From Linepithema humile (Eukaryota; Arthropoda; Insecta; Hymenoptera; Formicidae): a stretch of DNA of 64,000 nucleotides. How positions within the stretch are numbered: the stretch's first letter is position 1; each line of letters starts with the position of its first letter. The DNA is taken from the NCBI RefSeq assembly GCF_040581485.1, contig NC_090130.1, forward strand, positions 17,611,656-17,675,655, written 5' to 3'. The translations under genes and the position numbers were made by a program. Positions 33,721 to 43,769 of this stretch are shown piece by piece. The notes beneath the pieces are model-generated. The model had not been told where the DNA came from. It made no database searches and saw only the letters and a program-made list of their open reading frames with translations.

Positions 33721-36153
33721 ATGGATCTCCGAGGATTTTTAATAATCGCCGTGCTAAATTTTTGGTTACGCGGCACTAAAGGCATAATAGGATATGACTG
33801 CGGATCTGCATCGACGAACATTACGACTCTATCATTACTGGGGATAGAGGAATGTGATATACCACAGCCAGAAGTAGCAGCTCAGAAGATTTATATACAA
33901 TTGCTACAAATTAACGAATTTACCTCTGCGAGAGTTATACAATGCAAAATAGAAATAGACAGATTAATCAGGAGATGCGGAATGTTCTCTCACTCCATGG
34001 ACGTGTACAACGGAAAGCACGCGTATATAGAAGAAGTATCAAGAGACGCCTGCCAACGAATGCACATGTATGGTACTTACGAAATCGGGAACACTCGAAT
34101 AACAGGATTGAAATCCAATCAAACTGCAACACGACCGGTAACACTGGCCGGACACGTGAACAATGATGGCACCTGTTCCGGAACAACATATAGCGATCCA
34201 TTCGGCACATGGGAAAAAGCCGTGGTACTCGCAACCATAAAAATTACACTACAGGATTATATAGCTGACGTGAAGATAAACACGAACCGAGTCCAACTGA
34301 GGTCTGGAGTGACCTGTGCGTTGAGCGCAACACATTGCACCGACATCGAGGGTGGGGATACCTACTGGGCATCCATGCCCACGGATACCTGCAGGTTCGG
34401 CACTTATGGAGTATTATATGAAGGATATGCACACAGAATAATAGACATCGTCAACAAACAGCAAATTGTTTATTCCATGACTACAGAAGACACAGTTTTT
34501 GCATTGGCAAGCAGAGATTCCTATTCTACTTGTGGATACACTCTTTTCCACACGGAACATCCAAAATTAGTAATTTTCGAAACTTCACCAGGCGTAGCAA
34601 TTTTTAAAAAAGAATCACGCATAGCTAATTTGGACATTTTCACCTATATGAATTCTAAATTTGTATATGTAGAGAAACATGTGCGGACTCAATTTAGTGA
34701 ACTATATAAGAATATTTTACTGCAACAATGTCAGCTCGAACAGAAAATATTACACAATTCATTAGCCATAGCCACTCAATCACCGGATGTTTTCGCTTAT
34801 CACTTTATGAAGGGACCAGGATACATGGCCTTACTGGCTGGCGAAGTAATACACATAGTAAAATGTGTGCCTGTCGAAGTAAGAGTAGCACACACCGAAG
34901 AATGCTATGATCAATTGCCTGTGACGCGAGAAAACAGAACACAATTTTTAACACCGCAAACCCATATACTATTACGACAAGGAACGCAGATTACGTGCAA
35001 TTTGTTCGCACCACCTATGTATCTTCTGGGAGATGCATGGTATAGACTCACTCCTAAACCAATACATACAGTACCGCCGATGACCATGAAACCGATGACA
35101 ACACCTAGCTGGAAATATATTAGCCCCGGATCACTTGCTNNNNNNNNNNNNNNNNNNNNNNNNNNNNNNNNNNNNNNNNNNNNNNNNNNNNNNNNNNNNN
35201 NNNNNNNNNNNNNNNNNNNNNNNNNNNNNNNNNNNNNNNNNNNNNNNNNNNNNNNNNNNNNNNNNNNNNNNNNNNNNNNNNNNNNNNNNNNNNNNNNNNN
35301 NNNNNNNNNNNNNNNNNNNNNNNNNNNNNNNNNNNNNNNNNNNNNNNNNNNNNNNNNNNNNNNNNNNNNNNNNNNNNNNNNNNNNNNNNNNNNNNNNNNN
35401 NNNNNNNNNNNNNNNNNNNNNNNNNNNNNNNNNNNNNNNNNNNNNNNNNNNNNNNNNNNNNNNNNNNNNNNNNNNNNNNNNNNNNNNNNNNNNNNNNNNN
35501 NNNNNNNNNNNNNNNNNNNNNNNNNNNNNNNNNNNNNNNNNNNNNNNNNNNNNNNNNNNNNNNNNNNNNNNNNNNNNNNNNNNNNNNNNNNNNNNNNNNN
35601 NNNNNNNNNNNNNNNNNNNNNNNNNNNNNNNNNNNNNNNAGGAGATTTAAGCGATCTCAGGGATCATATTATGTTTTCTGCTGAGAGACCAGCAATGTTA
35701 AACACCTTGGCCAGAGGAATGATGGGCCACTCTACGATTATGCACGATGGAGGATCTTTTGCAAACTTCCTAGATGAAGCATCAGTTGAAAAAATAGCTA
35801 TGTCAGCATGGCAGAAATTTTGGGATCGATTCCTAATTTTCGGCAATATAAGCGCTGGATTTTTAGGAATTTACTTGGCAGTAAGAGCAGTAAAATTAAT
35901 ATTGGATACCATTGTGCATGGCTATGCTCTACACACAGTATACGGATGGTCCATATACCTGCTTGGAGCCATTTGGGACTCGTTAACTCAGCTCCTATTA
36001 CACTTAAAACTGAAAAAACCACGCGATGGAAATAGAGAAACTATGCAACCGTCCGCAGAACGAAACCCGATAGAAGACTCTTCACAGAGGGGAACCTACC
36101 CCCTATTACCTGCAAAGGATGCATCCACTTATACATTTGCACTAAAGGACTGA
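33721..36153 (+). CDS. env: env-like membrane glycoprotein, with assembly gap
   Basis: About 810 codons if the 500-N gap (35140-35639) keeps phase, which cannot be known. The start has a signal-peptide-like segment (FLIIAVLNFWLRG). The ectodomain is Cys-rich with N-glycosylation sequons. Near the C-terminus are hydrophobic stretches (FLIFGNISAGFLGIYLAVRA and YGWSIYLLGAIW) and a cytoplasmic tail. No RxxR-plus-fusion-peptide pattern of baculovirus-F-type errantivirus Env is visible. The N-terminal Cys pattern (YDC, EECDIP, RRCGMFSH, STCGYTLFHTEHPKL) is reminiscent of chuvirus-like glycoproteins, which are known to have been captured by arthropod LTR elements. That origin is an inference. If correct, the protein would act at the membrane. 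Confidence 0.7.
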   Translation: MDLRGFLIIAVLNFWLRGTKGIIGYDCGSASTNITTLSLLGIEECDIPQPEVAAQKIYIQLLQINEFTSARVIQCKIEIDRLIRRCGMFSHSMDVYNGKHAYIEEVSRDACQRMHMYGTYEIGNTRITGLKSNQTATRPVTLAGHVNNDGTCSGTTYSDPFGTWEKAVVLATIKITLQDYIADVKINTNRVQLRSGVTCALSATHCTDIEGGDTYWASMPTDTCRFGTYGVLYEGYAHRIIDIVNKQQIVYSMTTEDTVFALASRDSYSTCGYTLFHTEHPKLVIFETSPGVAIFKKESRIANLDIFTYMNSKFVYVEKHVRTQFSELYKNILLQQCQLEQKILHNSLAIATQSPDVFAYHFMKGPGYMALLAGEVIHIVKCVPVEVRVAHTEECYDQLPVTRENRTQFLTPQTHILLRQGTQITCNLFAPPMYLLGDAWYRLTPKPIHTVPPMTMKPMTTPSWKYISPGSLAXXXXXXXXXXXXXXXXXXXXXXXXXXXXXXXXXXXXXXXXXXXXXXXXXXXXXXXXXXXXXXXXXXXXXXXXXXXXXXXXXXXXXXXXXXXXXXXXXXXXXXXXXXXXXXXXXXXXXXXXXXXXXXXXXXXXXXXXXXXXXXXXXXXXXXXXXXXXXXXXXXXXXXXGDLSDLRDHIMFSAERPAMLNTLARGMMGHSTIMHDGGSFANFLDEASVEKIAMSAWQKFWDRFLIFGNISAGFLGIYLAVRAVKLILDTIVHGYALHTVYGWSIYLLGAIWDSLTQLLLHLKLKKPRDGNRETMQPSAERNPIEDSSQRGTYPLLPAKDASTYTFALKD
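35140..35639. other. Assembly gap of 500 N
   Basis: Exactly 500 N inside env. The round number suggests a placeholder of unknown true length. Confidence 0.99.
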
Positions 36154-36423
36154 CCGCTTGATTTCTCTTTCCCTTGAAAAAAAAAAGGGGAAAAAAAAAA
36201 GAGGGGAACGGAAAGAAGGAAAAGAAGAAAAAAAAAAAAACATAAACAACAGCTTCCCTACCAACCTTACATAAGCGCCAACTCTGACAATTCTTATTTT
36301 TCTTATTTACGCATTTTATTGTTTTATCTCATTTTAATCTGTTTTGCTCCTTCTTATGGGGTCTCGCGGTTGCGACCCGAAATTCGCACCTAACCCCAAC
36401 ACCACCTTTTTGTTTATAGAAAC
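36154..36423 (+). promoter_or_regulatory. Purine tract and splice acceptor before the Tudor ORF
   Basis: 36176-36241 is almost pure purine (A and G, one C), resembling a second polypurine tract. Further on, CCTAACCCC and then TTTTTGTTTATAG at 36407-36419 form a branch-point-like and acceptor-like pair 4 bases before the Tudor ATG, parallel to the acceptor before env. Confidence 0.5.
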
Positions 36424-37059
36424 ATGGAGATCGAACACCTCGATACTCAAACACTGAGCCGCTCGCCGTTTGCTGTTAAAATAATCAGGGTGTTTTCGCC
36501 CACGCTGATTTGGATTCACCTGGAAAATAGTAAAGAATCTTTCCAAAAAATGATGGAAGACTTCAACCAGCGGATGAACAAACGCCGATTTTTCCATTCG
36601 AATACAAAACTAGGCGACATTGTTGCCCTCGAAACGAATGGAGGATGGCAACGCGGCATCGTTACAAAAATGAACGGAGATGGGACAGCGCAGGTAGGAC
36701 TCCGAGATTGGGGCGTGTATGTCCGCCATGCAATCGCTGAACTCTACCATCTCGAGGAGAGGTTTAGAGAACATTTCTGGCAAGCCGTGCCATGTAGCTT
36801 AGCCTACACAGCCCCTACCACCACAGGACCCACATGGTCCCGCAGAGCCATAAATGTTACCAGAAGCATCGCCGAACAGCAAACCGGAATTATGCAGATA
36901 ATCAAACCAATTCGTGACGAAGGTGCACTCATCAAATTAGATATTAAGAACGAAACTAACAACGTCTACCACAACCTCAGAGACTTATTAATAGAATTAG
37001 GAGTCGCGCAAAAAATAGCGAATATAGCCACACACACCGTACCATCCGCGTTGAGTTAA
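36424..37059 (+). CDS. Extended Tudor-domain protein carried by the retroelement
   Basis: An intact 211-residue ORF downstream of env. It reads as a whole extended Tudor domain. Residues 19-36 (VKIIRVFSPTLIWIHLEN) form the first staphylococcal-nuclease-like strand pair. About 60-108 is the Tudor barrel (LGDIVALETNGGWQRGIV, GLRDWGVYV). Residues 117-130 (FWQAVPCSLAYTAP) and 136-196 (WSRRA, then GALIKLDI, NLRDLLIELGVAQ) are the returning nuclease-like part. In host proteins this fold binds symmetrically dimethylated arginine on Piwi-family proteins and builds piRNA granules. Here Trp96 stands where the barrel usually has Tyr, and Val98 where the cage asparagine is usual, so methyl-arginine binding may be altered. 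No membrane segment is seen. It probably uses the acceptor at 36419. Interference with, or recruitment of, the piRNA machinery is an inference. Confidence 0.8.
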   Translation: MEIEHLDTQTLSRSPFAVKIIRVFSPTLIWIHLENSKESFQKMMEDFNQRMNKRRFFHSNTKLGDIVALETNGGWQRGIVTKMNGDGTAQVGLRDWGVYVRHAIAELYHLEERFREHFWQAVPCSLAYTAPTTTGPTWSRRAINVTRSIAEQQTGIMQIIKPIRDEGALIKLDIKNETNNVYHNLRDLLIELGVAQKIANIATHTVPSALS

Positions 37060-37188
37060 ACACCACACCCTTATTATCACGCATAAGGATATATACATAA
37101 TTAATTCTATAATCACAGATAATAACTGATAAGAATAACAAAAATATATACATATATATATTGTGTTTGTTATTAGGCAAAAGAAAAG

Positions 37189-37232
<44 letters not shown>

Positions 37233-38686
37233 TATAACTATCTTTTATAAAAAGTTATCTCTAATTATCTCTTATAAGAGAGAAAATACATAAATATATA
37301 TACATATATATATTCAATAGTATAAATAATAACCATAATATTATACACACACACCTATATATATATATATACATACATATATATATGAATACGTATATAT
37401 ATACACGTTTAAAATAATGTTAAGAAAAATCTATATATACATATATCTCTATATATCAAACATATATATATAGTACAAAGAAAAAGTGAAGAAAAAAAAA
37501 AAAAAAAAAAATTTTTTTTTTACTATCTACTTCAATAAATAATCAAACATATATAATCTTATATACATATATACATATATATAGATACATACACTTCTAA
37601 AGCATATATATATATATCTAAGTAAATAAGCAAAATAATTAACTTAGACGTAGGATTAACTTCTAGTATATATTTTACTTAATACATACATAAATAAATA
37701 ATGTCGTATACTTAAAGGATTTTCACATATCCATAATTCTCTCATAAGTAAATCTTAGATAAAGTGGAATCCTTTTCATTAACAATTTGCTATAGGGAGA
37801 ATTACTCGATGATCAGTCACAGTATAGAATGTCAAAGTACCAACTTTTACAAATACAAAAAAGGAGAGAGAAAGAAGAAGAAAGATCTATACATATAGTA
37901 TATCGAAGAGTAATGTGCCACTAATCCACTTGACGCCACACTGAAAGATCACCCTGGAGCCTGCCCGCTGCTCACGGAACTTAATGTACGACCGCCCTGA
38001 GTGGGAAAATACATTAATTGTGGTAGACTACCACAATTCCCGTCACCAGTGTTGTCACAATCCGTGACTAAGGTGACTAAGGACAAACTTGAATACGCAC
38101 CTATCACATTACCCTACCTGATCCATGAGATCAACCTATGTGAAGGTTGCGGAAACTTTATTAATAACATTGAAGATAAGAAGACTGTACAAAAAGGTTC
38201 CTGTATAAAGATGAAAGCCGAGCTGGACCAAGGGATGGAGAAGATAAGTGGCTACCCAGAAAAACAATAAAAGGGTACATGTGGTTGGACTGACCTACGG
38301 ACCTTTGCACGTAACATTCTGGGACACGATTATCACGTAAATAAAACTCCATCTTTTCTTTTCTTTACTCATTTTACCATGTTCTATCGAACATTTGAAA
38401 GGATTCCACGGAAGAAGGCTTCATCAAATTCTTTATAGTAGATTTTTATTATTAGAAATAGAGTCAAAAGAAAAAATATATGCAGTATGTAAGCGACAGC
38501 AAAAAGAACGAAAGGAATAAGGAAGGGGTTTTGGAGGTCGCCTTTCCTTTCCTTCTCTTTAACAAACAAGCAGTGTAAGAACGATTCGGCATCTCAAATG
38601 GGAATGTTAACCGAGAAAAGAAAAGAATCTATCTTTAATTTAATTGCAAATGTTGCATACCCCCAACATTTGTCTAAGGTGGGGGG
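37060..38686 (+). other. AT-rich 3' region of the element
   Basis: A run of 34 A (37194-37227) follows the Tudor ORF by 135 bases, then TA-rich microsatellites to about 37620. 38001-38270 is open for 89 codons but starts with GTG; AG at 38000-38001 followed by TG means a splice from the LTR donor (ending in A) would also make ATG here, though the acceptor is weak. The polypurine tract AAGGTGGGGGG (38676-38686) abuts the 3' LTR. Confidence 0.5.
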
Positions 38687-41006
38687 TGTTACGTCCTGAT
38701 CAGACTACACGATTCTTTTCTTTTCATTAAATACCAGACCTAGTAAACGCAGAACCAACAAAACTCTTAAGAAATATTATAACGCCAGAGCTGTTTTTCT
38801 CATGAGACACCAGGAGCTCGAATCTTCTCACGGAGAAAAATAGCATGGATATTTCAAAATACCTTGGCCGCTCAGCGTGCCTATTGTCGCCAGAAAAACC
38901 GTAAAAGTCAAAACTTCGCGGTAGCTGGAGTCCTTAACCGACTCCAGACGGTTAGAGTAAGAGATAAAAAGAAAAAACTGGCACCAACTAGTCATACTCT
39001 TGGATTCCACCTACGGGAACTCTAGCTAGTAGATAGGGTTTTACCGAGTAACGATCGGGGAATGACCGCAGTCGCATGCCGAGAAGGCGCGACACCTGAT
39101 ACGGCGCACGTGTTTAGTAGGTCTGGGAAACCGAGATGCATTAGTCGCACTCTCCACGCGACACCAAGGGCACGCGACAGTCGTAAACTGTCAAATTTAT
39201 TAGATCAGTGACCCAAGGTTTTGCGAACTTATATACCGATTCTTAACCACCCAATCCGAAAGCCGAGAATCGGGGCAAGCACTTCTATAGACCACCCATC
39301 ATTCCATCGTATGGTCTAAAGACTACGCCCACCCAGATCTTAAGACACTGAGATGCACCCCACCTATACTAATTAACACCAACCGGGTTACGCCACCTCA
39401 AAAACCTACCCCCATCATATATGGACCCGAAACGACGCTATTCCTTATTCGTTAGGGCCTCTTTCTTCCTATCTCATTTCAAGTAACCTAATCATCTAAA
39501 CCCAATCCTATTAGCTAAAAATGACGCCATCCTCCCCCACATTAAAAATTTTCTCGCAAGACTAATTCCTATTCGATCCCCGCTCCAAAAACCTAAGATT
39601 TTCCAAAGGGATCTACCCCAAAGAAAAAGTATAAAAACCCGTGTTCTGGTGGCTCCGGACACAATCACACACAGTTTTTCAAGCAGTTTTGCGCAGTTAT
39701 TCCGTTTAGCTCAAACAGTTTTTCGAGTAGTTCGGGGGCGCGAATCAAAGAGTAAAGTCAGTTGATACCTTGTCGCGATCGTCTCGTGGTGCATCTCAAG
39801 TAGAAGGCCCATCACCCTGACGACACCATCCCGCAGCAGGGTGCCCACGCGTTTACAAAAAAAGGGGTCCGACGCTCATATAACGCCTTCCCTCAACGGG
39901 GCGCCTGCTCAGAACCACCGAACATAGTCAACCCGACTTGAAACTATCCTACAACGAGTAAGTTAGTTCATTTGTTTTTTTTTTCCTCCTCTCTTTAGTA
40001 TTCTCTTATTTCTTTTTATGTAATCCGTCCCTATTTCGGTTAAAAATCTTTTTTGTGTTATTTGTCAGTGAGAACTAAACATTCGCCGCGACCCAACAAT
40101 CGTCGGAACCGCTCGGATCTCTCGGCATTTGCTCTCTGTTTAGCTATATTCCTCCCGCCATACGTTAGATACGCTGCGAGGGTCACCGTAAGACCCATTA
40201 GAATTAGGCGACACACCCCATTTAATAACGCCCGTACAAGCACTCACACGCAAACAGACCAACCTCCTCCATTACCACCGATTCCTCAGGAATTTCCTCA
40301 ACCACCTCCTCAACCCTTTCCCGTGTTCGACTTTCCTCTACTTCCTTCTCCTAGGTCTATCTCTCCGTCTCTTGAAGAGTTTTTGGAGTACAGACCCCCT
40401 TCGCCTGTTCGCTTCCATCCTCCTCCAGTAGAGGCTCAACTGGAGGAATTCCCACGAAACGATCCGGAGTTCGACAACATATCCGTCAACTCCGAAGCCA
40501 CTACCATCGAATACGTCGCGGCTCCTCCCCATCTTCCAAACCCTGAATTCACAGGGTTTGATTTCCTAAACTTAGTCCTCTCCCCTGAGGAATAACACAC
40601 ACACACACACACACACTTGTGAAAAATACACTAATAGAAATATAAAACACGTGTGAATAAGAGTTGAGTTTTGTATCGTAATTATAAATTTAATCGAATT
40701 AAAATGTTGTCTTTAATAAATTAAACTTTTGTTTTTTTTATTTAACCACACCCTCCTCGTTCGTCACCCCCTCACACCTTCCCTCTCAAATTGCGCACAA
40801 AGGTTCCGCCCCGGGTAATAGGGATTCAATTCCTTGACCCAAAAAGGGAACCACGAGCGGTTGACTTGTTGACGGAGTAAAAACGACTCTTCCAGTCGCT
40901 GACCCGTCGCAAGTCCTAAACGTGCCGCTCGGCTCGTGCGGTCAGGTCCGTTTACGTCGATCGCCGAGCCCAACGAAAAAAATTCTACATCTATCAGGAC
41001 GTAACA
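38687..41006 (+). repeat. 3' LTR of the 16-kb element
   Basis: 2320 bp, about 560 bp longer than the 5' LTR. TATA box at 39630-39637; donor GTAAGT at 39958; acceptor TTATTTGTCAG ending at 40068; CA microsatellite at about 40596-40616; AATAAA at 40715-40720. The first 1.25 kb differs from the 5' LTR by scattered single bases and a short block near 39775. Confidence 0.88.
39957..40595 (+). CDS. Proline-rich ORF inside the 3' LTR, start codon made by splicing
   Basis: 40069-40595 is open but contains no ATG. A predicted 111-nt intron, 39958-40068, has a GTAAGT donor and a pyrimidine-rich TTTTTTGTGTTATTTGTCAG acceptor. Joining the A at 39957 to the TG at 40069-40070 makes an ATG exactly in frame, giving about 175 residues. 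The predicted product has a basic N-terminus, a hydrophobic stretch (LSAFALCLAIFLPPYV), then a Pro-rich, acidic second half (PPPLPPIPQEFPQPPPQPF). No family is recognised. The LTR promoter lies about 325 bases upstream. In the 5' LTR the ORF and acceptor are missing. MMTV encodes Sag in its 3' LTR, so an LTR-borne gene has precedent. The splice is predicted from sequence only. Confidence 0.55.
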
Positions 41007-41341
41007 ATTTGATTGGTAACTTCATGAAATTAGTGGCTCAATTTACTATGTAAAATAATTTATTGGTTAGAAGAAGTTTGTTGTTTTACCGGAGAGATAG
41101 AGAGAGAAAGAAAAAAATAAGCGAACTGTTGATAGCAACAACGCATAACTTTTGTTTTATCCGCGCTGTCAATAAGCGGCGTCGCTAATGTGGTGATTTC
41201 GCGGTCTCTTCTTTGTCATCGCGAATATCTCATATTGTTCAGTTTCAAGAGGGGGAATACAGTGTTGTTCAATATAGTGCACATAGTGAATTTTTATTTG
41301 CATTGTGTTTCTTGCAAAGCATTAAAAATTACGGCGACATA

Positions 41342-43769
41342 ATGAGTCTTCGTCAAAGCACGACTCATGTAGTGGCGTCTTTTTTAAACGCAGATAAAAA
41401 TGGCAAGAAATCAGTCGATGTCGTTCATAAATCATGGTTGCGCTTCGAGCGAAATAAATGGATATGTACTTTTCCGCCAGAAAAGGATTACCAAAATATT
41501 GATGACTGGCTGAAAAATAATGAGGTTCCAAAAGATGATTGGGTCACATCAGAAATTTCGATTGTCAAACAAGCACGTTAGTAGTATATATTATTTTTGT
41601 AACATTTTTATTTTATTCAATCTTGTAATAAAATTTTATTTGATCTTTATTTTTAACAACTGGAAAGAAAATATTTGAACTTAATTTTTAAATCAAAAAG
41701 TTGTTTAATAACCATTACTAAAACTTGCTCTAATATAGGGGAGAGTTGCTACAATAACTCCACATTAATTTTTACTGCAATTGTTTATTTTTATTACGCA
41801 TCAGCTATAAAATATTTATTAATTTCTAATAATAGGTAGTTACGAAGACTGTATGAAATATTTAGAAGAGTCCTATAAAACAATAGATATTGAAAGCATA
41901 CCCGAAACGCTCGATATTGCTGGAAATATGCCACAAGTTTATTCAAACAATGAAAAATGTGAGATTCTTCAATCCGTACCTGCCTTTCCAAATATCCCAA
42001 GTATCAATTCTGGCCATACACCTCAGGATCCCGAAATTCGCAGTGGAAAAAAAAAAGAGCCGGCCCTTCAGATTTTTATTTAATGAAAAAATCATTCAAG
42101 AAATTTTGTAAAGATGGTACAAATCAACAGAATCTTTTCTCTTTAATATAAAATTCATAATATGAACTTTCGTTTTTTAAACATAGATAAATCACCAGTC
42201 GATGTTACCAAAGGAAGACTTCCTTTAAGCAAGAAACATTTTGGTAAATATGTAAACAAATATTATTTTCTCAATTTTGTTGCAAATCAAATATTGTCGA
42301 TATTTGATTTGTATATGTTTATTTTATTAAAAAATTCTTCTTTTTAAAATAGTATCGACACCTTCATCATCAAAAAATACTTCTCCTCGGAAGTCCTCCT
42401 GTGGAAGTAAATTTAAAAAGATATGTGCCCCGTCACGTATTGGACCGATTAACCCGAATATCCCACCAATTCATCTCACCAATTTTAGTAGTGATGAAAA
42501 TTCTCTAGAAGAGATCGATGATGCGGAAAAGCATTGTTCCAACATAAAGAATGATTGTAAATATAAATAGTAACAAAATTAAAAAAAAAACTATAAAAAT
42601 TAAAAATAACAATTCTATAAAAAAATAAAAAAAACTATAACAAGATAAAAACATAATAAATAAATTATAACAAAATTCGAGCATACAACAGACTGCGATG
42701 CATACATGGAGAAAATTTTATATTAAAGATTTCTATGTACGGTAATAGTCGCGGATCATGAAAGAATTATAAAAATTTTTACAATGTTTTTCACATGTAA
42801 AACATAGTAAAAAATTTCGGTCCGTGACTTCATAGTCCGCAGTTACTACCATACATAGTAACTTTTGATATAAAATTTTCTCCGTGTACTCACAGACACA
42901 CTGTAAATTTTTTATATTTGGAAATTTAAATTTAAAAAATGTATAAATATGGAAATCGAAATAATTTTGATGTTAACTTGTATTTATCCTTATATAGCAG
43001 TTAATATGGAAGCTAAAAAAGTATCATATGCAACAAAAGCGGATCTTCTTATGTTAGAAGAAAAAATTACAAAACGTATCGAGAAAGCTCATAGAAGTAT
43101 ATTATATACTATTACCGAACACATGAAGAAACTGCACCAACAGTTTAACTCTACACGTCAAATTGATGTAATAACTTTACATCAAGCTGAAGAAATATTT
43201 AATGTTGGTCTTCCAGTTTCTACATACGAAGAATTTTGTACATTGGATACTCAATTGACAGACGAAACAAAATTAAAGGCGATGGTTTGTATATTAAAAT
43301 ATTGGCATACGTGCAGTACTTCCAAATGCTATTTACCTTCAGATATCACATATCATTTATATATAATCCAGGAATAATTTATGAATGGATATAATAACGC
43401 ATCAAACTTGAAAGAAGCCATTTCCTGCATTCTGACTGCATTTTTAAAAAAGAATGTGCAGTTAATGTTCAGTGGCGAAGGACGCGTTACAAAAGGGAAC
43501 GCGAAGAAAAATTTCAGTGCATGTAATTTATACATGTGTATGCGAGGTAATTTTGTGCTTTTATGTTATTGAAAATTAGAAAAATTCTTTAATTCAAAAT
43601 TTTGTCCGAGAATTTTTATTCAAATTATTTTAACTTTTTAATTTGTTTGTTTTGCAGATCTTCTTATCGTTGTACATAACAGTACTAATATTATTATTAA
43701 ATCGCTGACAAGCAAATGGTTGGCTGGCGCTTCAGATCGGGAAGGAGGTAGAAAGGAGCGAAATAATAT
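41342..43769 (+). pseudogene. DUF4806-domain gene with an in-frame stop
   Basis: Exon 41342-41578 (ATG at 41342; SVDVVHKSWLRFERNKWICT, a domain seen at the start of many ant DUF4806 proteins) joins in phase to 41838 onward (SYEDCMKYLEES). A Ser/Pro-rich block follows at 42350-42570. 42949-43550 contains the DUF4806 core (LPVSTYEEFCTLDTQL, then ASNLKEAISCILTAFLKKNV). The last exon from 43658 gives TSKWLAGASDREGGRKER. A TAA at 43375-43377 sits in frame in the middle of DUF4806, and the following codons continue the domain, so this is a disabled copy unless the stop is an assembly error. The domain's function is unknown; these genes are multi-copy in ants. Confidence 0.6.

Larger units (their letters stand above)
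24965..41006 (+). mobile_element. 16-kb retrovirus-like Ty3/gypsy element with env and a Tudor ORF
   Basis: Two LTRs beginning TGTTACGTCCTGATCAGAC and ending AGGACGTAACA enclose gag, pol (protease, reverse transcriptase, RNase H, integrase order, as in Ty3/gypsy), an env-like ORF and an ORF with an extended Tudor domain. A tRNA-Pro primer site follows the 5' LTR and a G-rich polypurine tract precedes the 3' LTR. At 16,042 bp it is about twice the usual errantivirus size, through long LTRs, long linkers in pol and extra 3' sequence. Flanking 4-mers (TTAT and ATTT) do not match, so no target duplication is claimed. Frameshifts in gag and integrase, 1-2% LTR difference and an unequal LTR length indicate an ageing copy. 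Confidence 0.9.

Noticed and set aside
37230..37620. TA-rich stretch as a matrix-attachment or replication origin
   Set aside because: Ordinary microsatellite expansion; nothing specific supports an origin.
24961..41010. Target-site duplication for the 16-kb element
   Set aside because: The 4-mers beside the LTRs are TTAT and ATTT; no shared flank of 4-6 bp could be defended.
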